Positions 1 through 13,000 of a stretch of 64,000 nt of DNA are shown piece after piece; positions within the stretch are counted from its first letter, which is position 1, and each line of letters begins with the position of its first letter. The translations under genes and the position numbers were made by a program. The DNA comes from Aphelocoma coerulescens (lineage: Eukaryota; Chordata; Aves; Passeriformes; Corvidae): contig NC_091014.1 in NCBI RefSeq assembly GCF_041296385.1, forward strand, positions 63,062,578 through 63,126,577. The letters are read 5' to 3'. The notes beneath the pieces were generated by a model. It was not told the DNA's origin and made no database searches. It saw only the letters and a list, made by a program, of their open reading frames with translations.

Positions 1-1191
1 ACTATAAAACCGGTTTGATGCATAATATATATGCAAGCAAACACACACACACAGGTTAAATGAAGTATCAGAGCAAATCTTACTCAAGACATCTAGAATA
101 CCATAGCAATAATCATATTTCCAGGTAATTTTACATTGAAACAAATCCAGAAGCCAACCACGCTCTTGCAGAAAAACTCCCAGTATCTTTAACAGTAAAA
201 GTGCTCAAATGCATCTCCTGAAACACAGCATCAACTACACAACAGGCCACTGCCTGACAGCCCATGACAATGTATTTAGCAGCAAAGAGTACTGACTTTT
301 TAAACCATCAGAACTGTTTTCTGCAAAATGAATGTCTTTTGCAGAGCCATCTCAGCCTCACTTCCTTACCCAGTCCTGTTTTGCCAACTTTTCAAGTCTG
401 ACACTACCAAACATCAGTTTTAAGTCTTGCAAAATAATTTCTTTTAGGGTGGGACTAGGTATTTTTAATGATCAAAGAAAGGGACTAATAAAAACAGCAC
501 TTTAAGACTAAACCTTGTGAAAAAGATTCCAAGGCAGAAAGATGCATATTAGAGTACTTTGCTGTTAGGACACACTGACTATTAAGCAATCCACATGTCA
601 CAGCCTCAAAAACCTGCAAAAAGATCAGAATTCCTTCATGTTTCCTTGTTCTTCTCTTTCCAAAGAAAATCTGTTTGTTAATTCACACCATTTAGAGCTC
701 AGAGTTCTGCTTTCATGATGATAACGTTGAATTATTTGGAGAGAGACAGAAATAATTTCAGTGTACAGATAAAAATCTTATTTTTAATTAATCTGAACAG
801 CTCAACTGCATGTCAAAATTCCTCACTTTTGAATTCTTCAGGTTTAGGCAGAAATAACAAATTCAACAGTAATGGGCACGCACCACTAGCCAGCACTCAA
901 ATATTTAGAGTTTTCTCTCAAACATGAATTATAGAAGGGCTGCTTTAGACAGACAAACAAGCGTATGTACTGCTTTAGCTGAAAATTAAAATCTCACTAC
1001 ACTGTTTGTAAACTAACTGTGAATTAAAAAGATTAGGTATCATCTTAATATCTCAGTATTTATTTCTTCCCATAAGATGTCTACAGGACAACTGAGAATT
1101 TCAAATGCATACAGCTTTGAATTTCAATTCTTCAAGAAGAGAAAGCAGAGCAGCCACTATTTCTATAGTAGCAGAACCTATCAGTTCTTAC
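1..1191 (-). other. AGK: AGK intron 4 (partial)
   Basis: This is AT-rich non-coding sequence downstream of the exon 4 donor. I looked on the minus strand for the next AGK exon (a TDYEG-type start and the GGDG loop) and did not find it. A short (AC)n run near 39-53 is the only notable repeat. Confidence 0.8.
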
Positions 1192-1267
1192 CTTAACCAC
1201 AGTAACATCCAAGCCAGATAAGTGTAAAATTGGTGCAGCATTCTTTTCAAAAAGGTTCCCAGCTTTG
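1192..1267 (-). CDS. AGK: AGK coding exon 4, DAG-kinase catalytic domain continued
   Basis: The 76-bp exon has acceptor tttctag (rc ending at 1268) and donor gtaaga. Its first base C completes the GG from exon 3 to give Gly; the 25 codons then read KAGNLFEKNAAPILHLSGLD and VTVVK and end on a codon boundary. Human AGK carries nearly the same block (LFEKNAAPILHLSGMDVT, from recall). The encoded helix and strand belong to the N-terminal lobe of the kinase fold. The catalytic GGDG loop should lie in the next exon. I could not find that exon in positions 1-1191, so the gene continues off the left edge. Confidence 0.93.
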
Positions 1268-2566
1268 CTAGAAATAACAGAGTAAGAACTATTTAATGAC
1301 TCTGGTAGCTGAAAAAAAAAATTTAGAAGGAAAGAAACAAATGAATAGCAAGAAGAAGTCTACTTAAAACCAAGCATTCGATCTCCACAATCAGTCACTC
1401 AACATGACAGTCAGGAAAGATGAGATTTCATGTGGTTCAAATGTATTACATTTCTAGTCCCACATCTCAGTTGTCAGGGTTGTGTTGCAGTTTTAATAAA
1501 TGCAAAAGATGCTATCTAGCTTTTGCCAAAAATAATTTCAAAGACCCAGAAAAAACAAATTAAGATCTCCAAAAAGAAATTTATTAGAAAATTAATTACT
1601 TACAAAGCACCAGCCTTTAAGGACCACAAAGAAGGCCCATGTAGGTTTTCAGAAACATTTAAAAAATCCCAATTATTTATTATTACATATTATTAAATAA
1701 GGTTAGAAGCAAAACTCTATCTGATCTTTTTTTGTTATAGGACTGATGCATTTTATGCCTGTCATTGTATAATAAAATAATTATACCACTAACCATAAAT
1801 TGTTTACAAGTAGAAACATGAGACTTGATTAATACTTTGTGTTTTCCAGTCATGACTGTTTTGAATGAAAGCACGTGAATCCAAGTACTTCCATGTCAGG
1901 TATATTATTCTCTTCATATTGGCAGTAAAAACTCTCTGCCCCTCCACAAATGCAGCTATTCCAAAGCTGATCAGCAGAAAGAGACACACATCATATCCAA
2001 GACTATGGTTTTCCTGCTAATGAGCACATAAAAATAGCAGCCAACCTCTTCCAGGAGTCTTGCTCCCAGCCCATATTTAGCCTCTCAGTTTGTGGGCACA
2101 TCCCTTTCAAGGGCAGGTTCCCACAGAAGTAAGATTACTTCTTGCCAACTTCAAGTCTTGAAGCAATCAAGGTCATCTCTTACTTCTATAGATTTTGAAG
2201 ATGGAAATATATCACATGCAAAAGTTTGGAAGGAATACAAAGGAATTCCATATACAAAGGAATGACAAAGGCCGAAAGACAGAATTAAAGAAAGAAATAA
2301 TATATATATAAAAATATAAAAATATAAAAAAATATATATATGTGTGTGTGTGTTTAGAAATTATTCTTCCACCTCAAGCAACTAATTCTATTTCTCATCC
2401 CAATCTTTTTGGTGAAATAAAGTTTGGCATAGTAACATAGCACCAGCTTGGCATCAGAGGGAGGCAAAAATGAGCTCAAAAATCTGGCTGGCTTTTATAG
2501 TGGATAGCAGAGCAAAAATGCAGAAAGAGTGCCTCAAATGAGAGTGCTGAAAAGGAGGAATTTTAC
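1268..2566 (-). other. AGK: AGK intron 3
   Basis: This 1.3-kb intron is bounded by verified splice sites of exons 3 and 4. It contains an AT/TG-rich low-complexity tract at 2299-2354 and no other recognised feature. Confidence 0.88.
2299..2354. repeat. AT/TG low-complexity microsatellite
   Basis: Imperfect (TA)n and A-rich units are followed by about six TG units. This is a simple tandem repeat in AGK intron 3 and is likely to vary in length. Confidence 0.9.
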
Positions 2567-2646
2567 CCTTTGCAAGCTGCTGGGTTGAGGAACACTGTTG
2601 CTTTCTTCAATGGCACAGTGGCAGGGATCAGCTGGTTGCCAAAAGC
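2567..2646 (-). CDS. AGK: AGK coding exon 3, start of DAG-kinase catalytic domain
   Basis: The 80-bp exon has acceptor ...cttag (rc of 2647-2651) and donor gtaaaa (rc of 2561-2566). Its 26 codons read AFGNQLIPATVPLKKATVF and continue LNPAACK, plus two bases (GG). The FLNPAACKG motif is the first strand and nucleotide-binding loop of the diacylglycerol-kinase fold (NP-x-x-G/GK type) shared by AGK, sphingosine kinases and DGKs. The ATVPLKK stretch differs from the human sequence, but the flanking residues match. It joins exon 2 in phase 0 and exon 4 in phase 2, so the reading frame is continuous. Confidence 0.93.
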
Positions 2647-4177
2647 CTAAGCAAGAGAAAAAGAGCAGGGCTCAGTTTATCTTTTAAGCACACTGCTAAA
2701 ACAGTTCAAAATAATGCATCTCTACAAATGTCAATGGGCTTTCAAGCCTTATGACATTCAAATGACTTCCATCTTCAGCCACTGTACAGGTCTCCTATTC
2801 AAAGACCTGCACTCTTAGCAGCAGCTCACATCACTGTCATAAGTACTCTTTAGCTCATTTTTACAATTCCACCACCATTTCATTTCTGTCAACCTCTGGT
2901 TTTCTGCCATGGGCAGAGATCCAGGGAGCTCTCCTTGACTCCAAGGTTACTTGATTTTCTTTCCTTATGTAATTCCCATACACCTGCCTGCCACCTTCTT
3001 TCTGCATTCTTTCCAACTTCTGAAGGCTAATTCCTCTATCTCTTCTACTCATTTTAGTATTTTTTATGCTTCAGTTTTTGAAGACAGGAAAGATAATTAC
3101 AAGAGAATCTGCCTTGACCTATAAGCAAGTTCACCGTTCCTCATGCTTTTTTTTTCCTAATCTCTCTCTATAAAATCACTCAATTCCTCTTCAACTTTTA
3201 ATCCAATTCTGAAGAGGTCCCTCAATTTTAAGTTCTTTAAGAGCTCCTCCATAAAGCCTCTTGCACCTTGTACCTATTTCCAAAGCTGTTCGGCACAGGA
3301 GAGGCAAGGAAATGCCAAACTTCCAGGCATGTTACATCCCACTCTAGAAGGTCACTTTGAAGGCACCCTCACTAACACACCAAATCAAACTGGTTTTGAA
3401 TACAAGGAAGACAAGGTATTCAGCAACACCATCCAGAAGCCCCAGAAACAGAGCAGGAACCAAAGACTACTCTGCTGAACGTGGCCCCGTCAACTGTCCC
3501 TGGCTTTTTTTCCCCTTTACCCTAAAACTTAACTCCCTAGCAGGAATTTTTATATTGAAGAAGGTGATACCGTACACAAAGAACAGTATATTTTAGTGGT
3601 TGTTAACTGTTCAAATCTATTATTAATTCCACTTGCAAACTCTGCTCAGGAAACCTCAATTTAAAGAAGGGTACAGCTGGCTCTGCTGCTTAAAACATCC
3701 AGATTTCTTCTTCAAGAAAGAAAAAGGATGAGAGAAGTTGCTGAGAGTAAAGAAATCTTCAAAGAAAGTGAAACAAATCAATAGCTCTTAAGCTTTACTC
3801 AAAGATCAGCTGGAAAACAGACCAACTTATTATATTGCAATTGTTGGGTGGGAATTGGGGAATAGGGTACCTCTAGCACAGCTGTTAGAAACAACTGATT
3901 ATTTGCTTGGGGGGCACAATGTGATGTATTTGCATGCTCCAAACAATCTCCAAGGGTCATAAAGATTTTATGAGTAATGACATAATTGCTTCTTTATGTA
4001 ATATACTTAGACATTTATGTTACATACAGGGGCATTTCTAAAGCAAATGCTGATTTGTGAGACAGCAAATAAAAAAAAATAATGCAACATTCTAGAAGTC
4101 TTTCAGAGCAGAACATAAGTAAAGACAACTTATAGTCATACCATAAAAATAGTTATTAAATATATATATATTTTTAG

Positions 4178-4182
4178 GTAAG
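4178..4182. repeat. Left target-site duplication GTAAG of the ERVL solo LTR
   Basis: The bases GTAAG directly precede the LTR start and recur directly after its end (4761-4765). The exact copy indicates a fairly young insertion. Confidence 0.85.
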
Positions 4183-4760
4183 TGTCCTGGGTTGCAGTGT
4201 ATTCTATTACCATCCTCATGAGCAGTTGAAATCAGGTGGGGCAGTGTTTCCTTGCCTCCTCCCCCCAGACTATCTTGCTGTTAATGGCCCATCATTGTCC
4301 TGCTACATGACTCAGAGATAACTCCCTCCGGACTATCTTCTGTTAACGAGCCTAATCAACACTTGGCCTCATGACTCATTACCCCATTGTGAGATGCTCC
4401 ACCCAGAGGGAGGAACCAAGCATCCCATCGTGGATATTATCTGGGACTTAACACCAGAAACACCCTTTCCACTGGATTTCCAGAGGACAGGAGCTACACA
4501 GCCACCACTGGACCTCCTGAGGAAGAGCAGACCCTTTTTCTACAGGATCACTGCTTCAGAGGACTGCAGCCACCATTCTAGCAGACTGCTACCACCACCC
4601 TGCCTAACAGGGACTCAGCTTGTATCTTGACTCTGTCAGTTTGAACCAGTGTTTTCTTTTTAGTTGTTTTGTTTTGTTTTTTTTCCTTTTCTTTAATTTC
4701 CCCCACTAAATTGTTATTCTGACTTGGTGCCTCCCGCTGGTTTGTTTTCAAACTAGTACA
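4183..4760 (+). mobile_element. Solo LTR of an ERVL-type endogenous retrovirus
   Basis: The 578-bp element begins TGTCCTGGG and ends TAGTACA, the TG...CA ends expected of an LTR. It is flanked by a perfect 5-bp direct repeat GTAAG (4178-4182 and 4761-4765). A 5-bp duplication is typical of class III (ERVL) integrases. The sequence resembles passerine ERVL LTRs as I recall them. No internal retroviral region is present, so this is a solo LTR left by recombination between two LTRs. It sits antisense in AGK intron 2. Orientation is inferred from the TGTCCTGG start and the pyrimidine-rich 3' part. The 78-aa frame inside it (4394-4630) is not a gene. Confidence 0.88.
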
Positions 4761-7025
4761 GTAAGCTAATGCCTTTTTCACTTTCTTGTCAAATGCACGT
4801 TTCCAGGTATTGTATCTCTGGACTTCTAAAATGATAATTTCTCTTCTACAACTATGTAAAACCCTTTATTCAAAGCTTTTATAGTGCTTTATGAATACCA
4901 GCAAAGAAACTATATTATTTTACAGAACACTATCCTTGAGTGAGCCTTTTGCCAGATAAACAGCACCTCTAACACATGCCCAGAGCTCAGCAACAGCAAG
5001 GTCAATCAGCAAGACTGATTGGCCATGAAGTCCAAGTCAGCTGACACTGACTTATTCCAGAGATAGAGGTGTAAAACGTCAAAAACATGATAAATGGGTT
5101 CTTTACTATAGAATCTTTCCATAATCATTTGCCACACCAAGGCTGTCATCATGAACTGGTATTTAAATTCAGACACGTGTGGTGGAACCTTTGCAGGAAA
5201 TACCTCTGTAGTGAATACTTTGTCAGGAAGGCAGCTCCCTCATGAATTTGATAATGTAACAGGCTCAAAAACCTAAAAATCCAATGTAAAAATGGTAAGA
5301 ACTTCACACACGCTTCATTCAGACTAAACTTCTTTGGCGAGTTTGCCTCTATTTTTTTCCAATACTTATATACAGCACTTGTATAAAAGCAAGCAGCATT
5401 TTTCAAACAATTTTAGGTTGTTGTTATTCTGAAGAACATACCAGACGCTTAATGCCTTAATGCAGTATTGCTGTGTTTTTTCAAGCACTATTTGGCACTG
5501 ACACATCAGTGAGAATGGAAATTACAGCAAGAATTGATTACTAGGCTTTTTGCTTCACTCCTTTCTAATGCAGGAGTCTTCTGCAGGGTATTTTCCCAGG
5601 CTTTAACCACTAAAATTTTAGGAAGCTCTACTGACAGTACTTTTGTATTTTCATTTGTAAGAATAAGCTATAATGGAATAGAACCTGTCACTTAATAACT
5701 GGATTTTAGAAATGGGAAATTCACGATTTCCAGAACTGAACTATCTGCTGGTACCAGTGTTTTCCTTAGCACTCACACCTTTTTGACAATACACACAAAC
5801 CACTTCCTCAGCCCCTTTTAAAAAAATTGGTTTAATTTGGTCAGCATGCTTCAAATACTGAGGTATTAATGGCTATTTTTTGTGATATAAACAACTTCTA
5901 TGACTTTGTTATTATGCAATAAAAATGAATATTGAAAACATAAGACTCTGAAATTACAAATATGGTTTGTGAAAGCAGTATTTTAAGGGCAAGATTTTCC
6001 TTGTTCTTTCATGAGCAGTGAGTTCCCTTACATCTATTCTGCCATGAAGATTGCACAAGACAAGCTGCTGTGAAAGTATTTCCCTCAAAGCAGACAGGCT
6101 AAAATTGGGATAATTCAGGTGCACAACACTCCTCTACTGAGAAAAATAATTTTCACCCTTCTACTCGGGCCCCAGAATGTAGCAAATGATGGGAGCAGTG
6201 TTACACCCTGGAAAATCTCAAAGACCTGTCATGAAGAAGCAGGTTTAGAATAAACTTTATTTGTGGCAGGTAAAAACTCTTAAATTCCTATAGAAGTGAT
6301 GTCATCCATGTGCAGCAGCACTTACACCTCCAAAAGTCTGCTTATTGAGGACAAGTTTCTTTGTGGGAATACTACAGTATGGAAGTTTGTTTACTGCTGT
6401 TTGCCCACGCAGGCCACAAACTACGAAATGCAACAGTCGATACCTTGAGAGAGCAGCTCCCTCCCCCTGAACACTGGCCTTCTTGTCACTGATCAGCAAC
6501 CAGGCTGTCCCCATTCAGTTCCCACTACATGGGTCTCTAGAGAGCTGGGTCAGTCAGTCATCACAGCTGGCATCCCTGATAAAGCCATTCAGGGTCAAAC
6601 AGACAAGGGCAAAGTCTCTGCAGCTGAGCACTGACACGAAGCGGTTTGGGCTGCTTCTGCCCAGACTATACCACTCCTGGTGGGGCTGGGATTTCACTCT
6701 TATCAACAAATCATCTTCCTACCAGAACTTTACAGGCACAGAGCAATTACATGTGCAGCAATGGAGGTGTGGGTAGCTCCAGCAGTGACTAAGATCACCC
6801 CAAGGATAATGCACTCCCCTGCAGCAGCAGCCTGCGCACACAAGGGGCAGTACCCAGGTGCAGGCCAGGGCCCTGTCCACCCTGGGCATTAAGGGAAAGA
6901 ACACAGATGGCATCATTATAAGGCTTGTCACGTAGGAAAGACCTGCTGGGAAAATCTCAGGAGCCCTGCACAACTAAGATAAGAGGGAGATTTTAATCTA
7001 ATTTTATTACTTTAAACAGTATTAC

Positions 7026-7065
7026 CTGGGCTTCTTGGCATGCAGCTCTTCGTAACAGGTTATCA
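7026..7065 (-). CDS. AGK: AGK coding exon 2 (40 bp)
   Basis: This is a 40-bp exon between an AG acceptor (rc of 7066-7067) and a GT donor (gtaat, rc of 7021-7025). Joined to the TG left by exon 1, it reads C-DNLLRRAACQEAQ, which matches human AGK residues immediately after GKH as I recall them. It ends on a codon boundary (phase 0). It is far too short for ORF-based detection and is supported by the frame, both splice sites and the position between exons 1 and 3. It encodes the linker between the N-terminal membrane segment and the kinase domain. Confidence 0.93.
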
Positions 7066-10000
7066 CTATCAGGTAAGACAGAAAAGAGAGCAGACATTAC
7101 ATTATGTAAGTTTAAAACAATTTGCTCATTTTTAAAATGTAGGCACATACCCCTTTTACACACAGTTTGACAACACTAAAGAAACAAAAAAAGAAAACAA
7201 CCCAAAACATTTTAAGGATAAAACACCCCCATTTATGCACACATGCATATTTTTTTTTCTGCATGTGCATACGAACATTCTTTCTAGAGGAAAGAAAAGC
7301 AGAAAACAAAAGACCAGGATGCCAAGTGTGCTGAGATTACATAAACTCTGGCACACTGTGTAACTGTGATTTATTTGTTAAATTGCTACATAACTGTACT
7401 CCAGAGCTCAGGTGTGGGTTTTTCCAATGTTCTCGCTGCCTGGTATTTACACTGAAGGTACTTACCATTCTGGCACCGTAGAAGGGTTTTAGAGAGGACT
7501 TAAGTCTTTTGTGCATTACAACTGTGAACTCCCCTCTCCATCAGTCTGCAAGCCAAACACATGTTAAAGCAGCACCTCCCACCCACCTGAGCATGGCCCA
7601 AAGCAGTAACTCAGAGAGGTGAAAAACACTCAACTTGTTAAGTGAAGTTTAAAAACAGAAGAGAGATGGTCAGTGTTAGATATGTCACGGACGTCATTTC
7701 AGAAATACATTCCCAACTAAGCCTTGGGCTTGTTACTGGCAAGCAGGGTATATAGATGGCAAGCACTGGAGACAGAGCTACTGAGCGAGGAACAGATGTC
7801 TGTTTCTTCCCCAACCCCAAAAATGTCCTATTTCCCCTGCAGACAAAATGGGGAGTACTGTTCTGCAGTGCCCAAAGTCTTGCCTGACCTCGAGGTACCA
7901 GACACTGCCCATCCTTCAGCTTGCCCTTGCCAATACCTGGCAAGACCATATATTATTGTCTCAAAATACCAAGTACCAAAAACCCCACTTACAGTCAGCA
8001 TACCAAAATGAACACTATACCAACCAAAAGGATTAAAGGCCAGCCAGCCAGAAACAAGTGACTGGGAGAACAGCACACTTCTGTCCCAAAGTGTGGCTCA
8101 TCAGGCCAAGCCCTGCCATGGAAATGGCAGAAGAGAAGGCAAGGCAAGGCCAAACCCAAGTGCCATCTATTTGATTCCACTGGTTTACAGTATTTATCTG
8201 TCACTGGAACTATATAACCTGCTCTTTTTGGCATCACCAAGACACGTTGCAATGCCATAAAATGAGAAGTAGGGTGACTTCATGTGAGATATAAAACTGG
8301 GTTCTGAGAAAATAACTACGGTATAAAAGCCACAGATTTATTCCTGGTAATAATGAAAAGACAAAGGAAGAGTTCAAGCATGGAAAAAGAAAATATGTGA
8401 ATAACACCTCATCAGGATAACAAGTAACTGGAATGTCTGGAAAAAAAATCCTCACAGGCATGCTGTCATATTTGCTCCTTAAACCCAAAGGAGTAGGTAA
8501 CTTGTATTAAGCACCTGCAATGTTACAGGAGTGACAGCCTTGGGTTTGATTGCAGTAATATGATGAAAGTGCACCAGTTAAAACAACTGTCCCTGAAAAG
8601 GTTGGTGCTCCAAGCTGTGGGACAGCAGTGTCACAGCTAATTCCAGCTCAATCAAGACAGCCTGACAGGATAAGTCCACACTGTGCCACTGAGGGCATGA
8701 GCCCTCACACAGGGACATTTCCCCCTCCCCGTGACTATGTGTGGCCAAAGCAAACAGCAAACAACTGCAATTTCAATACGTAAAGTTGAAATATTATGGG
8801 ATATCAAGAAACCCCCACTATCAAATGATGGGCACACAGCTGAGAAATGTCTTTGAGATTGCTGTCCTAACCTTCTGAACAAATCCCAGCCAAACCCATG
8901 TTATCTGTTTGCTTCACATTGATGCTATTTTGTTCAGAAGTCAAGCTCTGTCACACTGTCAGCCAGTCTGTTTTCCTGGTGCCCCCAGCTTTATGCTGCA
9001 GTGTTAATTGCCTTTAAAATAGAGTCCAGCAACACTTTCCAAATGCAAGCAGAAGATACTGTACTCTCTTTCCCAGCCTGCAAAGATCCTCAAAGCAACT
9101 GTCAAGGATTCACCTCAGCAGAGTTTTACCCATAAAAATTAAGCTTGACACTTTAGATGTCAACATTTATGCTGATTTTCTCCTGCACTGAAGCACTTAA
9201 AGAGACAGAAAAAGTCTACTTTGACACTTACCATTTTGGTGTCAAAGGAAAAGTTTAGATTCTGTGACCAGAAGAATCATTTACCATCCAGCAATTTCCA
9301 GGTGATTTGTCTCACTTCTCCAACAGCACAGCACCCAGAATCCCATACCATCCTAGCCATACTCACAGGATTTCCACTTAATCAACTATGATGTATTTCA
9401 AAGTCATCTGAGTTTATCTTAAGGATGTCCCAAGTTTGGTTTAAAGATGCCAGGTAACAGGAAATCTTTTATTTCCTTAAAATATTATGTCAACACTCAA
9501 CTAGCTTCAAACTCCAGAAAAAACAGCACAAGTGCACTCACAGGGCACCTGTAGGAACAGCAGTCCTCCTCCTGTATCACAGCTGTTGTCTATCTCACCT
9601 CATGTGGCTCACCTGAAGTACAAGTGGGCCTGCAAGTCCTCTGCAAATCGTAACAATCCATAAATACAGCTAGAAAAATGTGAAAACCTGTAAAAAGGTA
9701 ACTTCTTAAAATTCTCAAAATATGACTACTCACCAGCTCCCAGAGAAGAAGAGACTAAATAATAATCATAGGATTTTGTTGAGCTTTTTGTACTTTATTG
9801 CCTACTATTAGATAGTAACAAAGCCCTTTCAACAGTGCCCGAACACAAGCAGGTGGAGGCTGAGGGAAATTGCTGCACTGCCTTAAAGAACAGACAGAGA
9901 TTTCTTCTGACTTGCACCATATCCACTGCAAACTAAAAATCAATTTTTACTTTACATTTTCCCTAAGGGCTTATCTACACAATTCGGCCTTAAAGCCAAA

Positions 10001-13000
10001 CAGACAAGCAGTGTTGCATCCGCTGGCCAACTCAGGGCTGTCTTCCTGCTGTGAGAATAAAGCATCACACAGCTTACAGCTGGGCCAACTTGCTTAAGCA
10101 GTAAAAAATTGGGAAACCGAGAGGAACAAACAGTGGCAGCAGGGTATGGAAGAAAGAGGCTGTCCTAGGCTGAACCCACAGACAGAACATTCCCAGTAAA
10201 GCCTCAAGGCTGGCAGCCACTGCAGCACAGACTCTGTGGAGAACAGAGCAGGCTCACACCAAAGGATGGAACCAACACAGAAAGGACCCAAGAGCAACTG
10301 TGCAGAGCTCCCCACGCCCCAGCCGTGCCAGGCTACCAGAACACAACGCTCTGAGAGCACAACATCCATACAACTTGCCTGGACAGGGCTGTTTTGATTT
10401 CTCTGCAACAGCCCTGGTGCAGGACTGGTGGCCACTGTTCCTGTCCTGACTGGTTTCAGCTGGAATAGGGAATTAACACTCTTACACATAAGCACAAAGA
10501 TGCACACAATTTAGTATGGATGCTCCTCAAGCTGAGACTGAGTCCTGTGCCCAAGTGCCAGCAGAAGCCAGGGTGGAAAGGACAGCTCCCATGATGAAAG
10601 GTCACCCAAGGCAGCAATGAATGCAACAAGCAGAACACAACAAAGTCAAACTGAAGCTGTTTGAGGCTCACAGCTGCAGCAAGGGTCTGCCTTAGATTCA
10701 ACCAAAGCAACTCCCCTAAAAGTGATCACACCACAAATGTATAAAGAAGCTCAGGATGTCATTCCAAAATGAGTTATCAGCATTAAATGTAAGACTATTA
10801 AATATACTCAAGCATGAAGAAGCCTAAAAACTCTCCATCTTCAAAACACAGAGTTTTGTGAGGAGAAACTTGACCAAAGCTGTGCACACAGGATCAATCA
10901 TCAGGAGCTATAACAGAACTCCTGAAAAAGATTTCATCTTTAGCAGAGAACTTTTTTGGCTGCTTCTAATACGGCAAGAGCACAGAATCCTCTTTACTGG
11001 ATATTAGCATTTACTTCCATCTTGGCCTTGGAAGGGCATGAAAGACAAATCTTAGGTTTCATCAGCTTTACCTAAGACTCAGAATTTCTACTCTGTTTTT
11101 TTGACAAAGTTTTGATGAAATAAAGTCAGCTACTCAGGAAGTATATGCAGAAAGGTGACAAAGTGAGTTATCAGCTGGCAAACACGCAGAGACTAACATT
11201 CAAATTTTAGATAACAGTACTACTCAGTATTACTGGCAGGCAGTCAAAGGCTCAGGTGCTTTGCCAGCACTTTCTACTGAGAATGTCAATACTTTAACAC
11301 ATACAGAGTAAAACTAAGTATGTGATGAGTCCACTGCCTCAGCAGAATATCCAGGGTCTCCATCCTGACATGGTGATGATCACTTATGCAGTGACATCAC
11401 CGGTACAGTCTGGTCAAATCTGACAATCAGTTAAGCTGATGTCCATGGTGCTGGAGATTTCATTTCTGCTGATTTGACAGAGCTGGTAACTCACTGCACC
11501 ACCTGGGCATACAAAGAACAGCTGCAGCTCAATTCAGGAAAGGTGACCCAGGACATAAAGGGGAGAGGGGATCCCAAACTTAGTGAAAATTTTAGAACAA
11601 TCATTTGGTATCTTTATTTGTGATCAACCCCACCTGTGTATGCTAAGCAGAAGTATGTTACTGTGCATGAGCACACATCTGACAATCTGCATACCCTCCA
11701 AGCTTTGATCTAGGATATTAAATTAAGTGTCCCTTGTACCTGCAGCATGATATGCTATAGATTAAAATGACCCTAATATATAATTTCATGCAATCCAGAG
11801 AAATTAAAGACAACCTCACATGTAGCAACACTGAGTTATCCTCCTGCTTCTGAGATACCAAAAGAGTATTTGCTATCCTAAATGCAAGACAATGGGTTTT
11901 TAATTTTTTTTTTATGAGAACAAAAGGAATTTTAAGATTCATTACTGTTTTGCAAGAATGACAGTAGGGTTTTAGTTAACAGTAGTTCAACCAGACATAA
12001 CACCTATCATTTCACACATGAAAAACCTTTCCACCTCCTGACTGACACCCCTGTTGAAGAGATACCTTCTGTACTATCCCATGCTTAGAAGGGCTGAATA
12101 ACATATGGGGGAGAGGGAATCAGCACAAGGTTTCCTCCTTTTATTCTACCTGTTCATCCAAAACTCCTTACTTTTGCATCAGTCAGTATTTGAACAAACA
12201 CCTTCCCAACTGAATACCCTGATCCAGAAATTAAATGCTGCAGGAAGAAAGTACCAAGACTAAGCAGCTCCTTGACCTTTACAGATATTGCCATCCACAA
12301 CCTTTAGACCAACTCAGCAATGATCCATCACATTCCAGTGCCCCTCTTCCCTTTGCACCCTAGGGAGCACAAGGGCATCCACATCAGGCTTCACAGCAGA
12401 GTCTTCAGGGTGCAGAAAGGAGACACCCCTGCCCATTTCCAGGCAGGGAAGAGGCGCTGGGAACAAGCCTGGAAAAGCTAACATTCTTCTTGTCCATACA
12501 GCATCCTCCAAAGCTTTAAGGAAATACTTCAGAGCTCTTCTGTCCCTAAGAGCTTGTAGAAACTGACTACAGAAGAGCTGCCATTATCTGCAGGACAGAT
12601 TATTTACAACAGCTCCACTTAATACAGGCATCATGGCTGCTGCATCCAAAAGAAGGAGAAACCTTGAGAAGTCAAAAAAGCAAATCATCTTCTCCTTGCA
12701 AGAGAAGTATTTTAGAAAATCCACAAGGACGGAAAGAAGGATGCAGGATGGTAAACAAAAATTCTCTTCACTGCAAATAAATGAGCAACATCTCAGCTGC
12801 TTCCAAGAAGTCAGAGGCTAATCTGAACCAATGCTGTGCCAAAGCAAGGCCCTTCATCAGGAACTTGTGATGCCAGAAACCAAAGCACAAGACCTCACTA
12901 CACTTTTAAGGTGTTCTCAAAGGGTAAATACCAGTCTAGTTAGGTGTGGCTCACACGTAGCAATTTAGCCTCTGCTGTGGATAACAAGAAGCCTCAGGGC

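Larger units (their letters stand above)
2647..7025 (-). other. AGK: AGK intron 2
   Basis: This 4.4-kb intron lies between exons 2 and 3. It holds one complete solo LTR (4183-4760). The rest shows only short chance reading frames and no recognisable repeat or exon. Confidence 0.88.

Noticed and set aside
1..1191. AGK exon 5 with the GGDG loop
   Set aside because: No minus-strand segment with the expected sequence and splice sites is present.
4394..4630. 78-codon frame with a proline-rich sequence
   Set aside because: It lies wholly inside the ERVL solo LTR, which does not encode protein.
10094..10507. 137-codon minus-strand frame in AGK intron 1
   Set aside because: No recognisable motif, Cys/Leu/Ser-rich like other chance frames in this intron, and no splice connection to AGK.
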